This document shows positions 34,062 to 46,000 of a stretch of DNA of 52,646 bases, piece after piece. A model generated the notes under the pieces. It had not been told where the DNA came from. It searched no databases and saw only the letters and a program-made list of their open reading frames with translations. The DNA comes from Paramarasmius palmivorus (taxonomy: Eukaryota; Basidiomycota; Agaricomycetes; Agaricales; Marasmiaceae). The position numbers were made by a program, and so were the translations under genes. The stretch spans positions 1-52,646 of the forward strand of contig JAYKXP010000233.1 in NCBI GenBank assembly GCA_037176845.1. Direction: 5' to 3'. Positions within the stretch are counted from its first letter, which is position 1. The number at the start of each line of letters is the position of its first letter.

Positions 34062-35730
34062 ATGTCGGTCATTGAAGATGCTTTTGGGCACACCATGTGC
34101 GTATCTAGTACTGTCGCTGGATGTCCAATTTACGATTCGAGTTACAGATCAGACGCCCAGGAAAGACTATTCGCGACCCAAATATCTCCTGCTGAAATGG
34201 CTGCTGGCGCGGTGAACACCGATATGAAGCGCTTCATCGTCGACCGGTATCTCGCCGCTTATGATCGCCTACTTCACCAGTACATTCGGCCGACATCTAT
34301 CCTCAAGTTCAGGTCGTTGCAGCACTACACTTGCGCATTGATTGTCGGCTCCACAGCTTTTGGAACGTTTACCAAACCTGCTCCCGGTTCACCTTTCCAA
34401 ATTTGCGCTTTCCCTCAGTACTTCAACCATCTCCTCAAATTCTTCGATACAGAAGGATTCTCCCTGGAAATCCCGCACTCGCGACTACAGTCGACAGAGA
34501 ACACCCCAGCGAGATCCCTAGGTGCAAAGCCGACAGTATCAACCACTTGCGACGAGAAATACGTGAAGGACGTTTACCGGATGTCCAGGACAGATGGGCG
34601 AATTGTGGAGATCATTGTCGCAATGACCCACCCTCTAGAATACGTACTAAACATGTCGTCGAGTGAGTACTTTCGATTTTTATTACCTATATATGTTCTG
34701 TGAACTTATGGTCCTCTAAGCATTGATGATGTGTTATATTTCTTCCAGCGAAATGGTTCTGTTATACCCGGAGCTTACGCTCAGGTATCGCATGGCGTTC
34801 GACTTTACCAGGCCCAACGAAAGGAATTTGAAGGTAACTTCGACATACTTCAACGGTGGTCATCTCGTCCTCAATCCGTACTTCACCATCTACGACTGGC
34901 TGTCGTATTCGAGAGACACTGGTCCTTTCCCCCGGCAAATCGGCGATTCTATCACGGGCGCAATTCCGTTGAAAGCGTTCGATATACCTACGTTCATGAC
35001 CTTGGGCCATCGCGCAATGCTTCGCCCACACTCCTGGCAAATGTACCTTTCCGAAACCAATATCCCTTCCATTAGATTTGAGTTTCTGAAGGCAACTCGG
35101 TTCCTTCAAACGTACATCGTCGCACCTGTACTGTATGCAGAGTACAAGAACAGGCTGCCCAAGGACCTCAACCTGCCACTCACGCACGTCAATACGAGCT
35201 GCTTGGCTGTCCAACCGTTCTCGGACGAGCGGCACCTTCCTTTCTTCACGCAGGTATACAATGATCTCTACGGCGCGACTTCGAAACTTAGGATCCTGGT
35301 GGACGACGTTCAGCGCGGACTAAATTCGTCCCGCAAGGATGCATCGTTTCAGAAGGCCGAGGATTTTCCGCCCGCAGCAATCTCGTTCCATGTTGTCAGC
35401 GCCTTGTCCAAACTGAAGGGCATACGAGACGGGAGCATGAAGGTAACGTGAACTTACTCGAAGTCTTATCATCATTTTCACGTACTCCCTCAGGTACAAG
35501 CTTCAATCGTAAAGCGTCCGGCCTCGATGAACATCAATTCCACTCTTGGGGTCCAGTTCATCGTTGACGTGTCCTCGAGCACCCTCTCGTCCACCGAAGA
35601 ATCGCTCATCCTACCCGAAACGAACAAACTACTTGAGCTTGGATCAGAAATTGTATTTGGTATGCTTACCCTCGTTGTCTATACTGTCGCGTACTCACTC
35701 CGACCACTAGTTGGGAAGACACATGGTTGA
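34062..35730 (+). CDS. Second member of the unnamed nucleotidyltransferase-like mushroom family
   Basis: This is a paralogue of the gene at 9948-11374. Exon 1 starts at ATG 34062 and includes RFIVDRYLAAYDRLLHQY, KFRSLQHYTCALIVGSTAF, in which the GST signature is better kept than in the first paralogue, and DGRIVEIIVAMTHPLEYVL. The Asp pair that should follow is not visible (FQICAFPQ), so catalysis is unlikely. A GTGAGT donor lies at the end of NMSS, and exon 2 continues EMVLLYPELTLRYRMAF to GSMK. A 52-nt intron leads to VQASIVKRPASMNINST, and the stop is TGA 35728-35730, with an optional intron before VGKTHG. The junction between exons 1 and 2 does not keep frame with the strongest donor, so either a weaker donor is used or one base has changed. 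Function unknown. Confidence 0.58.
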
Positions 35731-35890
35731 ATATCACGTACACAGTCATTTACTTTATCCGCTGGCCGTCGCTTGTATATCCATATCAACTGTATTGTGC
35801 AAATTGACTACTTTCTTGAACCCATTATACGAACTCGTACCTGTCGGTCGCTCAGACCGACCCATTCCAAGCTAGTTCCACCAGTTTTGT

Positions 35891-35906
35891 TGTCCTTGTT
35901 GGACAA
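35891..35906 (+). repeat. Left terminal inverted repeat
   Basis: TGTCCTTGTTGGACAA, inverted with respect to 47140-47155 at 15 of 16 positions. Homology beyond these 16 bp is only mosaic. Confidence 0.65.
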
Positions 35907-36188
35907 TTAATTCCTGGGGGTTTGGCGGCCGCTTGGGCCGGTTTTCGCGGCATGATCACTATGAGCCAAAATAAAATCCTTCTCACCGAAAACTGTGTCT
36001 CTGCCACAAAACATGGACCATGATCACGATTGTGACTGTAGAATCTCGGTTTCGCAATCACAACTATGTTCTTGTTTTCGCAGCGTGATTGAACATGTCC
36101 CGTTTGCGATCATGGTACTATCTTCCGTTCTGCGATTCGTCCACAGTGCATTTGGGTAGCTCCCAGACCGTGGGAACTAGGCTGAAAA

Positions 36189-36211
36189 TGCCGGGCAAGC
36201 ATTGCCCGGCA
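36189..36211. other. Perfect hairpin between the left end and the transposase gene
   Basis: TGCCGGGCAA (36189-36198) is separated by three bases from its exact reverse complement TTGCCCGGCA (36202-36211). It lies about 135 bp upstream of the transposase start and could be a regulatory or binding structure. Confidence 0.85.
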
Positions 36212-36346
36212 CTTTGCTGGTGTCCTCCGCAAGTGCGTCTGTCTTTCGATCTTATAATGGGTCGATCAGCAATCTAAAACCATGTTCCGACTCATAGGAT
36301 TCGAAATGGACAGCAATTTGGTGTCGCCTGCTCACTGTGAACGACA

Positions 36347-38260
36347 ATGTACAGGCAACTACTTGTCTGTTTCTACGGTGTGCTGCTCTTCAATATCGGA
36401 TTTGCAAGCAGTCAAGTTCCCTCCGAAACCAGCAACACCTTCCAAATCAGCACCATCCGCACTGCCTATCGAGAACTTGGAACACGAGTAACCAATACCC
36501 TGCGAGTACAGTTTGGAGATGTGCCACAGATTCAGAGGCAATTTGATGCCGCCGCTCAGCTTTGGAGATCGGTTGAGCAGGTGTGTCCAAAAATCTTCAC
36601 AACAGTTCAGAAGTACTGATAGTAATGCCCATAGCGAGGACATCTTTTCGATGCCGAAGAACTACAAATCATTTCGTCTGGAATTGCTGACATGATGACT
36701 GCCTTGCAATCAGCAATCGAAGCCTCAGCAGATACTGTCGACGACCTCCCACCTGTCCCGCTACAACAAAGTCAAACTGGACAACGAGGCCGACCCAGGA
36801 TGGACGTGGATCCCGCTCTTCTTGAAGCCTGTCTGCAACATCGTGGTGTGACTGGCATTGCACCTGTGTTTGGTTGTTCTGCACGTACAATACGCCGCCG
36901 AGCAATCGAATACGGGCTAGCTGAACCGTGCCCCCCTGTGTACATCCAGTATGAAGATCCAGAAACTGGAGAGCTGGTGCGCTTCTACAAGTCTTCCACT
37001 GCTCCTATGTCCACCCTCTCCGATGACGAGCTGGACACAGTCCTTGGCCACATTCTACAAATATTCCCTGCATTTGGTCGGCGTATGATACTTGGCCATC
37101 TTCAGCATCTTGGACATCATGTTCCTCGAGAACGTGTTCGTGCTTCGTATGAAAGGGTCACTGGAGCCCCTGCCCAACTCACAGCAAGGCCAATTCATCG
37201 TCGTCGATACCGAGTAGCTGGTCCTAATTCTCTCTGGCATCACGATGGCCAGCACGGTGAGTAGTACAATTACATGGCCTGTTAACATCAACTTAATACT
37301 CGCCCCTATGTAAGGCTTGATCCGTTGGCGTGTCGTTATTCATGCCTTTGTTGATGGGTTTTCGCGGATGGTCACTGGGATCCAAGCAAGCAATAACAAC
37401 CGGGCAGAGACTGTTTTACAGCTCTTTCTGGACGCAATCAATACCCACCAGACACCAAGCAGAGTAAGAGGTGACCATGGAGTCGAAAACCTTGATGTTG
37501 CCCGTTACATGGAGGAGAACTATGGTGTCGAGCGTGGATCTTATATCTGGGGTCGGTGAGCCCTCTGTTTTCCTTTCAGCTCTCTGAATCTTTATGCTAA
37601 TGTCTGCTTGATAGGAGTGTTCATAACATCAGAATTGAGAGACTTTGGCGAGACGTCACTCAAGGATTCGGGACAAAGTGGTACAACTTTTTTTTCGAGC
37701 TCGAAGCGCAACATGGTCTTTCACCTGATGTAGATGAACACATTTGGCTTCTGCACCATCTGTTCCTGCCATCTGTTGATCAGGATGCACTAGAGTGGGC
37801 TGGTGCATGGAACTCACATAAATTACGCCTTGACGGCTCACGCGATCGGTCTCCCAGTGACATGTTTCTTTTTGGCGTTATTCAACAGGGTTTGCGTGGC
37901 CCCAACGGGGTCAGGAATGTCGACGGGCTTATGCAGGATGATGATGAACACCTAGACGACATCTCTTCATACGGTGTTGACTGGCAAGACCTGAACAATC
38001 CATCGCTCCTACACCATCACAACGAACACAACCCAAATGAATACGAAAACCTCGACGCACCTCATACACGCCAACCACCACACCTTTCTTTGGTTGAAGT
38101 CCCTGTGTTTGAGTGTCCCTTTGAAACCCAAGAACAGGTCGACATCTTTCAAGAGGCTCTCGAGATGATACCAGAGTACTATTCGCGGGATATGCGAGAT
38201 CGGCAGTCGCTGTGGGTGCAAGCTCGTGCTTTGCTTTATAGCTTAATTACCCCATCGTAA
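36347..38260 (+). CDS. DD34E integrase-core (rve-like) transposase
   Basis: I model exons 36347-36580, 36635-37256, 37315-37555 and 37615-38260, with introns of 54, 58 and 59 nt. They keep frame and give 580 residues. After a helical N-terminal section comes a basic, helix-turn-helix-like block (RGRPRMDVDPALLEACL, then GVTGIAPVFGCSARTIRRRA) likely to bind DNA. The catalytic core has D282 in LWHHDGQHGLIRW, D339 in VRGDHGVENLDVARYM and E374 in SVHNIRIERLWRDV, a complete D-D-E triad with 34 residues between the last two. The fold class is that of retroviral and transposon integrases. I recognise the SVHNxRIERLWRDV type from mushroom and animal proteins annotated only as integrase core domain. 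It lies near the left end of the element, transcribed inward, as expected for its mobilisation enzyme. The exact start is uncertain because no other ATG fits better. Confidence 0.85.
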
Positions 38261-38464
38261 TTAATGAAGTTACATATATAATCATATCTCGCTATATATT
38301 ACTCTCGCAGCTTGAAGTTGAAACTGACAGAACCGAAGTTGTCCAGGTGACGGTTGATGTAAGCGGCGGTGCATTCAGTAAGACATTCCTTTTGTTCGCT
38401 CCCTCACAGACTATGTCTCCCTTCCTCTTTTATGCACAGCACCCTCACCCTTACTCTCGATATC

Positions 38465-39578
38465 ATGCCCTATCAGCTACGGAACCGCTCCGTTATATCT
38501 GTTCAACCACAGAGAACGAGAAATAGAAGCCGAGCTCAAAATAATCAGAACAATGGAACAAGCCATCGCGTCGAGCCTGTATGCCAATCTTCTGAGGGTG
38601 AGCAGCAAAGGCCTCAAGGTGTGTAAAGGCATATATTTTTCAGTTGACACTGTACTGATTTTCCTTACAGAAGCTATTCCCGACAGCCCTTTAACTGCAC
38701 TCTCTTGCTCTCCGTCACCAACCACCGTGACAGAGCCTCAACCAGAAATCATCTGTGAACCAACACCAGTCCATGAAAATGTACCCCTAACACAGGAAGG
38801 CCATGGTGTTCAATGTGAATCGGAACAAAGTGAGCTGTGTTTACATACCTTTGCATACATACGCAAAACTCACAACATCGAAGACCGAACTTCCTCCTCA
38901 ACTGGTCCAGACAGTGTTCCCATAGAACTTCCTGCATGGCTTCAGGCCTTCATAGCCAGGAATATCGTCACTGCTGCAGCAATCACGTCTCATCCCATTT
39001 CTAATCCTCCACCACAACCACCGCTGGCATCCGACTCAACCTTTCATGAGCCTCAGTCGTCATCCGACATTCCTTCATATGAACCGCTCCCTCTATCTCA
39101 CAGCTATTTCCGCTCTTCATTCCCTGAACTGGCTCAAGAATTAGAAGCCCTTCGGGCTTCGATCTCGCCAATGACAGCATACCGCGGTTTTCGTATCTAT
39201 ATAATCCTCAAGACCATTGGGGACGCGCTTAATTTCAACATTCATACCCGCAAGGTTCATAGTATGTGTACCGTGGACTCAGAATTGCAAGTCTCTTTGG
39301 CTGATGTATACGAATGGGTTGGGGTAAACGAGGGCACTTTTGCGAACAACAAGACTGCAATCAAACAGGCGGTAGAGACTGTTGAGCTACTGGAATCACA
39401 AGTGATGGAAGGGATTGTAAGTCCCCGGCTTCGGAAACTCTATCAGCAAGAATGGCAACCGTATTTAGTCGGATATCATGTATGGCAACTTCGCGCTGAT
39501 GTGCCTTCTTCTTTACAGTGGAAGTTGACCGAGATGAAGGCGCATTTGGCTGTACTTCGTAATATGCTAGACCTGTAG
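38465..39578 (+). CDS. Companion protein of the transposase, unknown function
   Basis: It starts 204 bp after the transposase stop on the same strand. The ATG at 38465 opens MPYQLRNRSVISVQPQRTRN, a basic N terminus. The first intron (38619-38670) is required for frame. Introns 38830-38883 (54 nt) and 39417-39518 (102 nt, GTAAGT to TTTACAG) have strong sites but are multiples of three, so unspliced forms stay open. The spliced product has about 301 residues. The middle is Pro/Ser-rich and probably disordered. The C-terminal part (FPELAQELEALRAS to LAVLRNMLDL) is helical and could mediate oligomerisation. No domain is recognised. Its position suggests a role with the transposase, for example as a DNA-binding or regulatory partner, which is inference only. 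Confidence 0.68.
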
Positions 39579-41415
39579 TACAACAATATTTAATATGCAC
39601 CGTACTTGTACAGTACACGTACACGTTTATTGAGCGAAATGTGCAGTTGCGCCTGTGCGCAAGTCTTGGTTGCAACTCTGATCTTTTGAGGTCACGTGAT
39701 TTTCCACCGTGTCAACGCGCTTTGTTGATCTCTTTCGCAATCGTTTACTAAAATCATTTTGATAAGAGGAGCGTATTTCTTCCAGTTCTGAGGCAGACAG
39801 AGTCAAAGATATATATATAAAAGTGCGCGACCGATCCAGTCTCAAGCTGCACTCATACGGGCCCTATATGAGTGCAGCTCTATAACCGAATTGTCTGGGA
39901 GTAGGGTATGTAGGTATAAAGAAACAAAATTCAAGTGTGTAAAGAAAGCTTGTGTTGGAATCATAGTCCTACAACCAAGTTTAGTTCGAAGTAAATGAAA
40001 AAACGCGTTAGCTCACCAAAGACCTTCAAGAACGCGCATTCTTGGCTGCGGCTAACTTCCGCGAGTCAAGACCCCCCCAGTCCATTCATGGCGGCTGACA
40101 TCCGCGCGTAAACCCCCAAGAATCAAATATAGCCCCCATACGATGCGTAATTATACCTGAAAGACATGGTCCTAAGTCAGCGCTACTCCGCCATTGAAAA
40201 CATGGAGGGAAGGACTTTACCTTGACCACCACATCATGGATCAGTCATGCCCCAAAGAGCAAACGGAAGGGCGCCATCTCCCGTGCGTTCTTTGAGGCTG
40301 AATCTGTCTCTCGACGCGGTGGTGGAAAGAAGAGCGCTTAGCCGACAGGTGTGCACATTTATTGGGATGACCACGTGAGAACCAATTTTCAAACCCGCGA
40401 CTATGTCAGGGTAAAACTACGCACCTTCAAGTAGTTCAACTTCTTGCCAATCCATCCCTGTTCAAACCACTCCTTTTCAACTGGCCTATTTCGTCAAGTT
40501 GCAAAAAAGCTCCTGCGGGATCTTGTGGCGACGACATGTTCGGATATGGGCACATTCCATAATTAGAAAGCCACTGGGTGCCAGAGGGGCAGAAATGACT
40601 TGTGGTTGTGTGGGTGACAGGCATGGAATGGGCTGGGCAAAGGATGAGTATGTGGTGTATGGGAGAGAGACGTTGAATTTGAGGGATCGGTGCATTCAAT
40701 TGCGTGACTGGTAGCGGTTTGTTGATGTCAGCAAATCGATATCCTTGAATCACCTCTGCTGCACAGTCGTCGCAACCATTTTGCTGCCCCGGACCCCAAG
40801 CAATTGCCACGTCACCACTTTCCTTTCACACAACCCAAGATTTCCACAAATTTGCCTCCGCAGATTTCGCCGACGATATCCATGACTGCAGCAACACCAA
40901 CGGAGCTTTCAAGGTATCCATATAGTGTATACTATCCCGACGTAGCATTCGCACATTTGTTCATTGAAGGCATCACCGTTACATTCCTAGCCCAGTCAAT
41001 GCTGTCGCCTCCAATCCCCTCACTATGGCTCCCGTACTTAGACCAAAAGTCGCTACATTATATAGCAAGTCAATGTACCTGTAGTTTGAATGACCAAATA
41101 CATTGCACGGTTATCCTTTACTAGTTTCATGCGTGGCACCACATCCTCAAGGTAGATGCAGTCAAGAGTCCAGCGCTTACTTGCCGAAACATCTTGCTTC
41201 TTGACTACCATTATTTGAACTGTACAGGCAGTGTTATGGTTAAACGAAAAGCAAGTTCTACCCTCAAGACATCTTTGACATGTTATTCTTATACAACATC
41301 ATAGTACCTGGACGATACTGTGGACAAAGAATCCGAAAATCGCGTAAATGAACATAGTGGTCAAGAAGCTTATAACGGAAAGGCAAGTGCTTCCAAACCA
41401 AATTTCTGAGAGCTA
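39579..41415. other. Central non-coding part of the large element
   Basis: This part holds the 39845-39879 hairpin, a C-rich stretch near 40070, and imperfect repeats GGCTAACTTCCGCG and GGCTGACATCCGCG (about 40047-40110). The minus-strand block 40807-40436 is open for 124 codons without a usable ATG and has coding-like text (AIAWGPGQQNGCDDCAAE), perhaps an exon of a small gene. A plausible first exon of the dioxygenase gene starts at ATG 40882 (MTAATPTELSR) with a donor at about 40915. Confidence 0.4.
39845..39879. other. Perfect 13-bp hairpin with 9-nt loop
   Basis: AGCTGCACTCATA (39845-39857) and its exact reverse complement TATGAGTGCAGCT (39867-39879) flank CGGGCCCTA. It is placed after the companion gene, in the centre of the element's non-coding part, and could be a terminator-like or protein-binding structure, or an end of a nested insertion. 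Confidence 0.9.
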
Positions 41416-42952
41416 ATGTATCTTCAGGGATCTGTTGGCATATCATTTCCCTTGGCAAAATCATACGCACCAGCTCATCTTCGAAACCAACCTGGCAAGA
41501 AACGCTCGAAGCTGGCTAATCGTAGCCCCGAGAAGCAGACTCCGAGACTGATCGAAGGCTACCGTCGCAGGCTGATGACTCTTGAAACTCGTATTCCAAC
41601 TTTTAATGCCAAGGTTACACTTCAATATCTCGAGAAGCATGCTGGAAGTATGGAGGAACTCGCACGGCTGCAACCCGTGCTTGAAGATATGCAAAAGCCT
41701 GGGTTTCCCATTATTAGCACTTCCACGAGAATCGTGTGTCCTGAAACAGGCAAAACGATCATGGTCTATCTTGCTGAAACACCAAAGACCTGGGTAGCGA
41801 ACAAAATGGTATGTTTATTATCTCTGATTGTGGTCAATTTTTGAGATTTGTGTTTAGGATTACATCTTTGCAGACCCAAATGAGACGATAGATTCATTTA
41901 CTGAGCTGAGGCAGCACGGAGAGGACATGATCAACGATGGATTTCCCGTAAGCTAATTACATGCTTCATTTCCGCTGCTTCGTTTCATGACGTATCAGGC
42001 GGATCTTGTTGAACGATACTACGAATCAGTCCATTTTATGGCTGCTATGAACAACCCCGGAGCAGATCAGACTGCAGCACGCCACGGAGTCGATGCCAAG
42101 GAGGGCAAAAGCTTGCATCGTTTTCCTCTTCAAGATGGAGTAGCATGGACTCGCAATCCACAGAAAGCTAGAGTTATGCGTACTAACATTCCGGAGCCAG
42201 GTTTGGTGTACAGCGACAACAACGGGAAGGAAGGAGTAGAGCTGGCGGGTGTGCATCACTTGGTCGAGGGATGGGAACAACGAGGGCACCATGGAAAAGT
42301 AATAGATATCATTACTCTTACCCGCACAATCAACTCATTCTTCTGCAGGGACTCTTCCAGTCCAAGGACATGATCCACACCTCAAGCGCTTCTACTTCTG
42401 TCGCACATTACTACCAGGCGAACGATCTTCTCGAGCGACACATTTCGACAATCATCGAAGTCTTTTTCCCTCATGATCATGCAGTTCTAGCTCCTGCACG
42501 AGAAGCAGCACGAGTCATGAATACCAGTGGTGGTTGTTACAATGCCAGAGCTATAGTATTCAAGCTACCGCTTCTCCTTCACTGTGATGACGGCGATACT
42601 ACTGTTTCTGTTTCTTTTGCATCGGGGCGATTCACGGGAGGTTATCTCTATATTCCCCAGTTGGGGTTAGCATTTGAGTGAGTGATCCTAATTGCTCTGC
42701 TCCGTGCATGTATTCACGACACACAGGTACAACCCAACAACAGTAGCCGCATTTTGTGCAAGTCGGCTATTCCATACAGTCGGAGAGTGGAGTGCATTAC
42801 CCATGAAACTGTCAGACACCACAACTCCTGGTAGAGTTGGAACAGTGTTCTATTTTCCACAAACTTCGCTTGATATTCTGAAGGATAAGCCGCCTCAATG
42901 GGCTATCAACACGGCATTTGGACGCTTCCCTTCTATGGCGCATGTACAATAG
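41416..42952 (+). CDS. 2-oxoglutarate/Fe(II) dioxygenase-like protein, TET/JBP-like
   Basis: Exons 41416-41808, 41858-41947, 41999-42298, 42349-42677 and 42727-42952 splice at good sites (introns 49, 51, 50 and 49 nt) and give 445 residues. The C-terminal half has a double-stranded beta-helix pattern with a full set of ligand residues: H339-x-D341 in LLHCDDGDTTVS, GRFTGGYLYIPQLGLAF after it, H387 in RLFHTVGEW and R407 in GRVGTVFYF, the order Fe-His, Fe-Asp, Fe-His, 2-oxoglutarate-Arg. The GGxLxxPxLG strand and context recall the TET/JBP-like oxygenases expanded in mushrooms, which oxidise 5-methylcytosine or thymine in DNA. Substrate is not provable from sequence. The upstream part (LIEGYRRRLMTLETRI) is helical. 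The true start may lie in an upstream exon at 40882. It ends 101 bp before the stop of the HECT-like gene, in convergent orientation. Confidence 0.72.
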
Positions 42953-43053
42953 CTTGTGCGTTTGACAGGACAGTTCTCTGAGGCTTCGTTTAACATGATC
43001 TACGCTGATAGTATTACTATATACAAGAACAATTACAAATATAGACTACAATC

Positions 43054-46000
43054 TTAAACTGTTTCGAAGCCACTTGCACCAGCAGAAAAGAAGAGTGCAT
43101 GAAGATAAACATCAAATGAAGTGACCTGATCATCTGTCTCGGGGACTTCGTCCAACATCTGCATGATGGATGGGTGAAGACGAACAGTGCCGCGCTTGAA
43201 GCAGGCTTTGACGTGAATAGGCGGTGGCTATATAAGAACTTGAGCACTGTATGGATAAGCATTGCGATACAAAGCACTTACTTCCTCGCCGGCGTTCCCA
43301 TCCTGTTTTGCAAACTCAATCTGGGAATGTGTATCAGTATTAAGCATGTGTATCTGAGAACAACACTAACCTTAATGGTAGTATTGTCGGATGGAAGAAT
43401 CTCGTCTCCTGTAAAGTAGCGAAGAAAGCGCCTGGCCCTGACACCAGGGTCTTCGCGATCTGCGGCATACACATGCGGAGGAATGATACCAGCCTCCAAA
43501 AGGGGATGACAAACATGCCCTACACCAGATAAATAGCGGTAGAATCTTTCTTTCCAACGCGTCTCGTATTCATTGAGAAGCGGTTGATGAGAAGAGACCC
43601 AGTTGATGTAGCGCTTAACATCATCGCCGTGGGTTGGGAATTGACCATTGATTTCGCGAAGAATCTTCTTCGATTGTGTACCAAAGGCCTATAGAAACAG
43701 TCAAGGAAAAAACTAGACATACGATGAAGATGACACGTACATCAAGAATACGAAGATCACGGCCAATCTTCCAATTGAATCCCCGGCGGAAAGCTTGAAT
43801 TGCGAAGTGATCCTCAAAGGTCAAGGGACCAATCGGTAGATTCAGTGCAGCCTGATAGGCAATTTGCTTCCTAACAGTAGCGCGACGCTCAATGTGGCTA
43901 CCGTCATGATTGAAGTCACAAGGCTGAAAGTAACTGTCAGCACAAGGTTGAGTGTCTTAGAGAGCATGTTCACCTGGCGATCAAAGAGCATTGCTAGGCT
44001 CATGGTAGCCTCATTGTGTGGAACATCAGCTGAATGGTCAGTAGGCCATGCCATTAGTGCACAAGCAGCCGTCGGATTAGACGAACGAAGCCAGTCTGGA
44101 TCATCGACAGACTCGGCACCACCAGCGAGTGCCTGGAAGTATGCCAGTGCAATATTAGGTGGAAGGTAGCCACCTTGAATCAGAGCAAGTGCAGAGACAA
44201 ATCCTATAGCCTCGAACTCAGCTTTGAGGTTGGCAGACGGCCACTTGGAAAGTTCGAAGAGATGGGCTGGATTGGACAATTCATCAGCTGCGTGTCCACT
44301 GGGCGCACTTTCTCGGAAACAGGCAGAGAATGTGCCGATGTATTCGACCAGAGCTGAGAGAAATGCCTTGGGAGGCGATGATCCAAGAGCTCGAGGACTG
44401 AACAATACATTAGCAAGATAGTCGGGATACAAGATTAGAAAACATACAGGGTCACATCCCAGGGCAAGAGGAGGGCAAGGCTGTCGTTGGGCGGAATATA
44501 GATTTCGACATCATTGACGACATGTCTGGGCAGAGCAGCTGGTTCTCCACCGAAGCGTGTAAGGAGGGCAAAATAAAATGCCTCAACAATCGCCTCAGTT
44601 GATACAGTGGAGAATGCAGCGTCGACACGAATACACTGCCCACTAGTTGGCCGAGAACTGAGCAGTGTGTCCAACAATTCGCTAGGATTTAGCGGACTGG
44701 GAGCTTGTTCAACACGGCGGCGAACAGCTGGACGCTCATCTAAATTTTCCTATGGTGGCTTAAGCAAAAGAGAATAGGCTGGACAGTTAAAGTTACCTCG
44801 GCAGGGCGGTTCCGACGATTATGACCTGCGCTTGCCGACGCAGCAGCAGGTATTCCGATAGATGAGCTGGTAGCTCCAGGAGTAGACATATGGGTGCGAG
44901 CAGCCTCTTCTCTCTACGGTTGCCAGGTGAACAAATCAACAGAAGCTCGTTGAATAAGATGATATGACTTGCCTGATGGCTAGCAATGGATGCCTGTACT
45001 GCGGCGTCATACTCGAGATCTGACTCATCAGAAATCTCAATGAATTGGTCGTTTGCTTGATCGGTACTGTCTGAGTGTTTGGACGAATGAGCCCGCCCTT
45101 TACCAGTCTGTGGAAATCGATAATGGAACGGTTGACTGGTGTCCTTCTGAGGCGAACACTCCCGGAAACAGTCGTAGGAGGATGGGGGTTCATCAGTGCC
45201 TCGACGCTCGTAAATGAAGCCATGAAAGACTTTGGGGCCCACACAGTAATGTCCAGCAAAGGAGATAGGTCCCTGAAGCGGTGCTTGGAGGAACTTAGAA
45301 CATATATTTTGAGAAGTGAGTAAGGACTTACCGACAAACATAGACGGTCTCTCAAGTCCCAAAGCTAGACTGACAGTGTTACAGAACTTCATAATGATTG
45401 GGTTCTCCCAAAAGGCAACAGCATTTGCAGGCATGTGTACACGATAAGCTCGGGGAAGGACATTTCCGGCCTTATCCTGGCGCGGGGCAGGTCCCCATAT
45501 AGCACCCCAACCACGGTCAATGCCAGTGGCTGCAACATCCGTGGTTAGTCTGGCACCGAGTTGAGAAAGTGTGCTGACAATGGAGTCATCAACCAGTCGC
45601 AGGGTCTGTTCGGGTGGTGTACCGCGCTCGGGAAGTGTAAGTTTCCACTTCAGGCCAGCTGACTCCAGACGTATGCCCAAAGGACGCATGTTCATGTCAT
45701 AGAACTTCAGTCCAACAGGGGGATCATAGTCATAATCTGATGGAAGATAATTCTGGTTGAACTGTATGATGTTGAGCGTGTATAACACTAACACAACCAA
45801 AGTACGTACCTGAACCCCTTCCGGGAGAAAGTAGATGTCAATTTCGTCAGGCTTCTTGACAGAATTGGCCGCTTTGACCACCTTGGCTGCCTTGATGATT
45901 GCCGGATATGATTGACGAGGTTGACGAGGAGACTGAGCGCCTTTGGTTGAGAAGACGCTAGCAGTTGAGTGTGTCTGATATGATTGTCTGCGGCGATCGT

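Noticed and set aside
35886..35890. Target-site duplication of the large element
   Set aside because: Left flank TTTGT and right flank CCCAT do not match, nor do 4- or 6-bp versions.
36347..36425. Secretory signal peptide on the transposase
   Set aside because: The first residues are hydrophobic, but the protein has a DNA-binding block and integrase core; more likely the true start or first exon is imperfectly placed.
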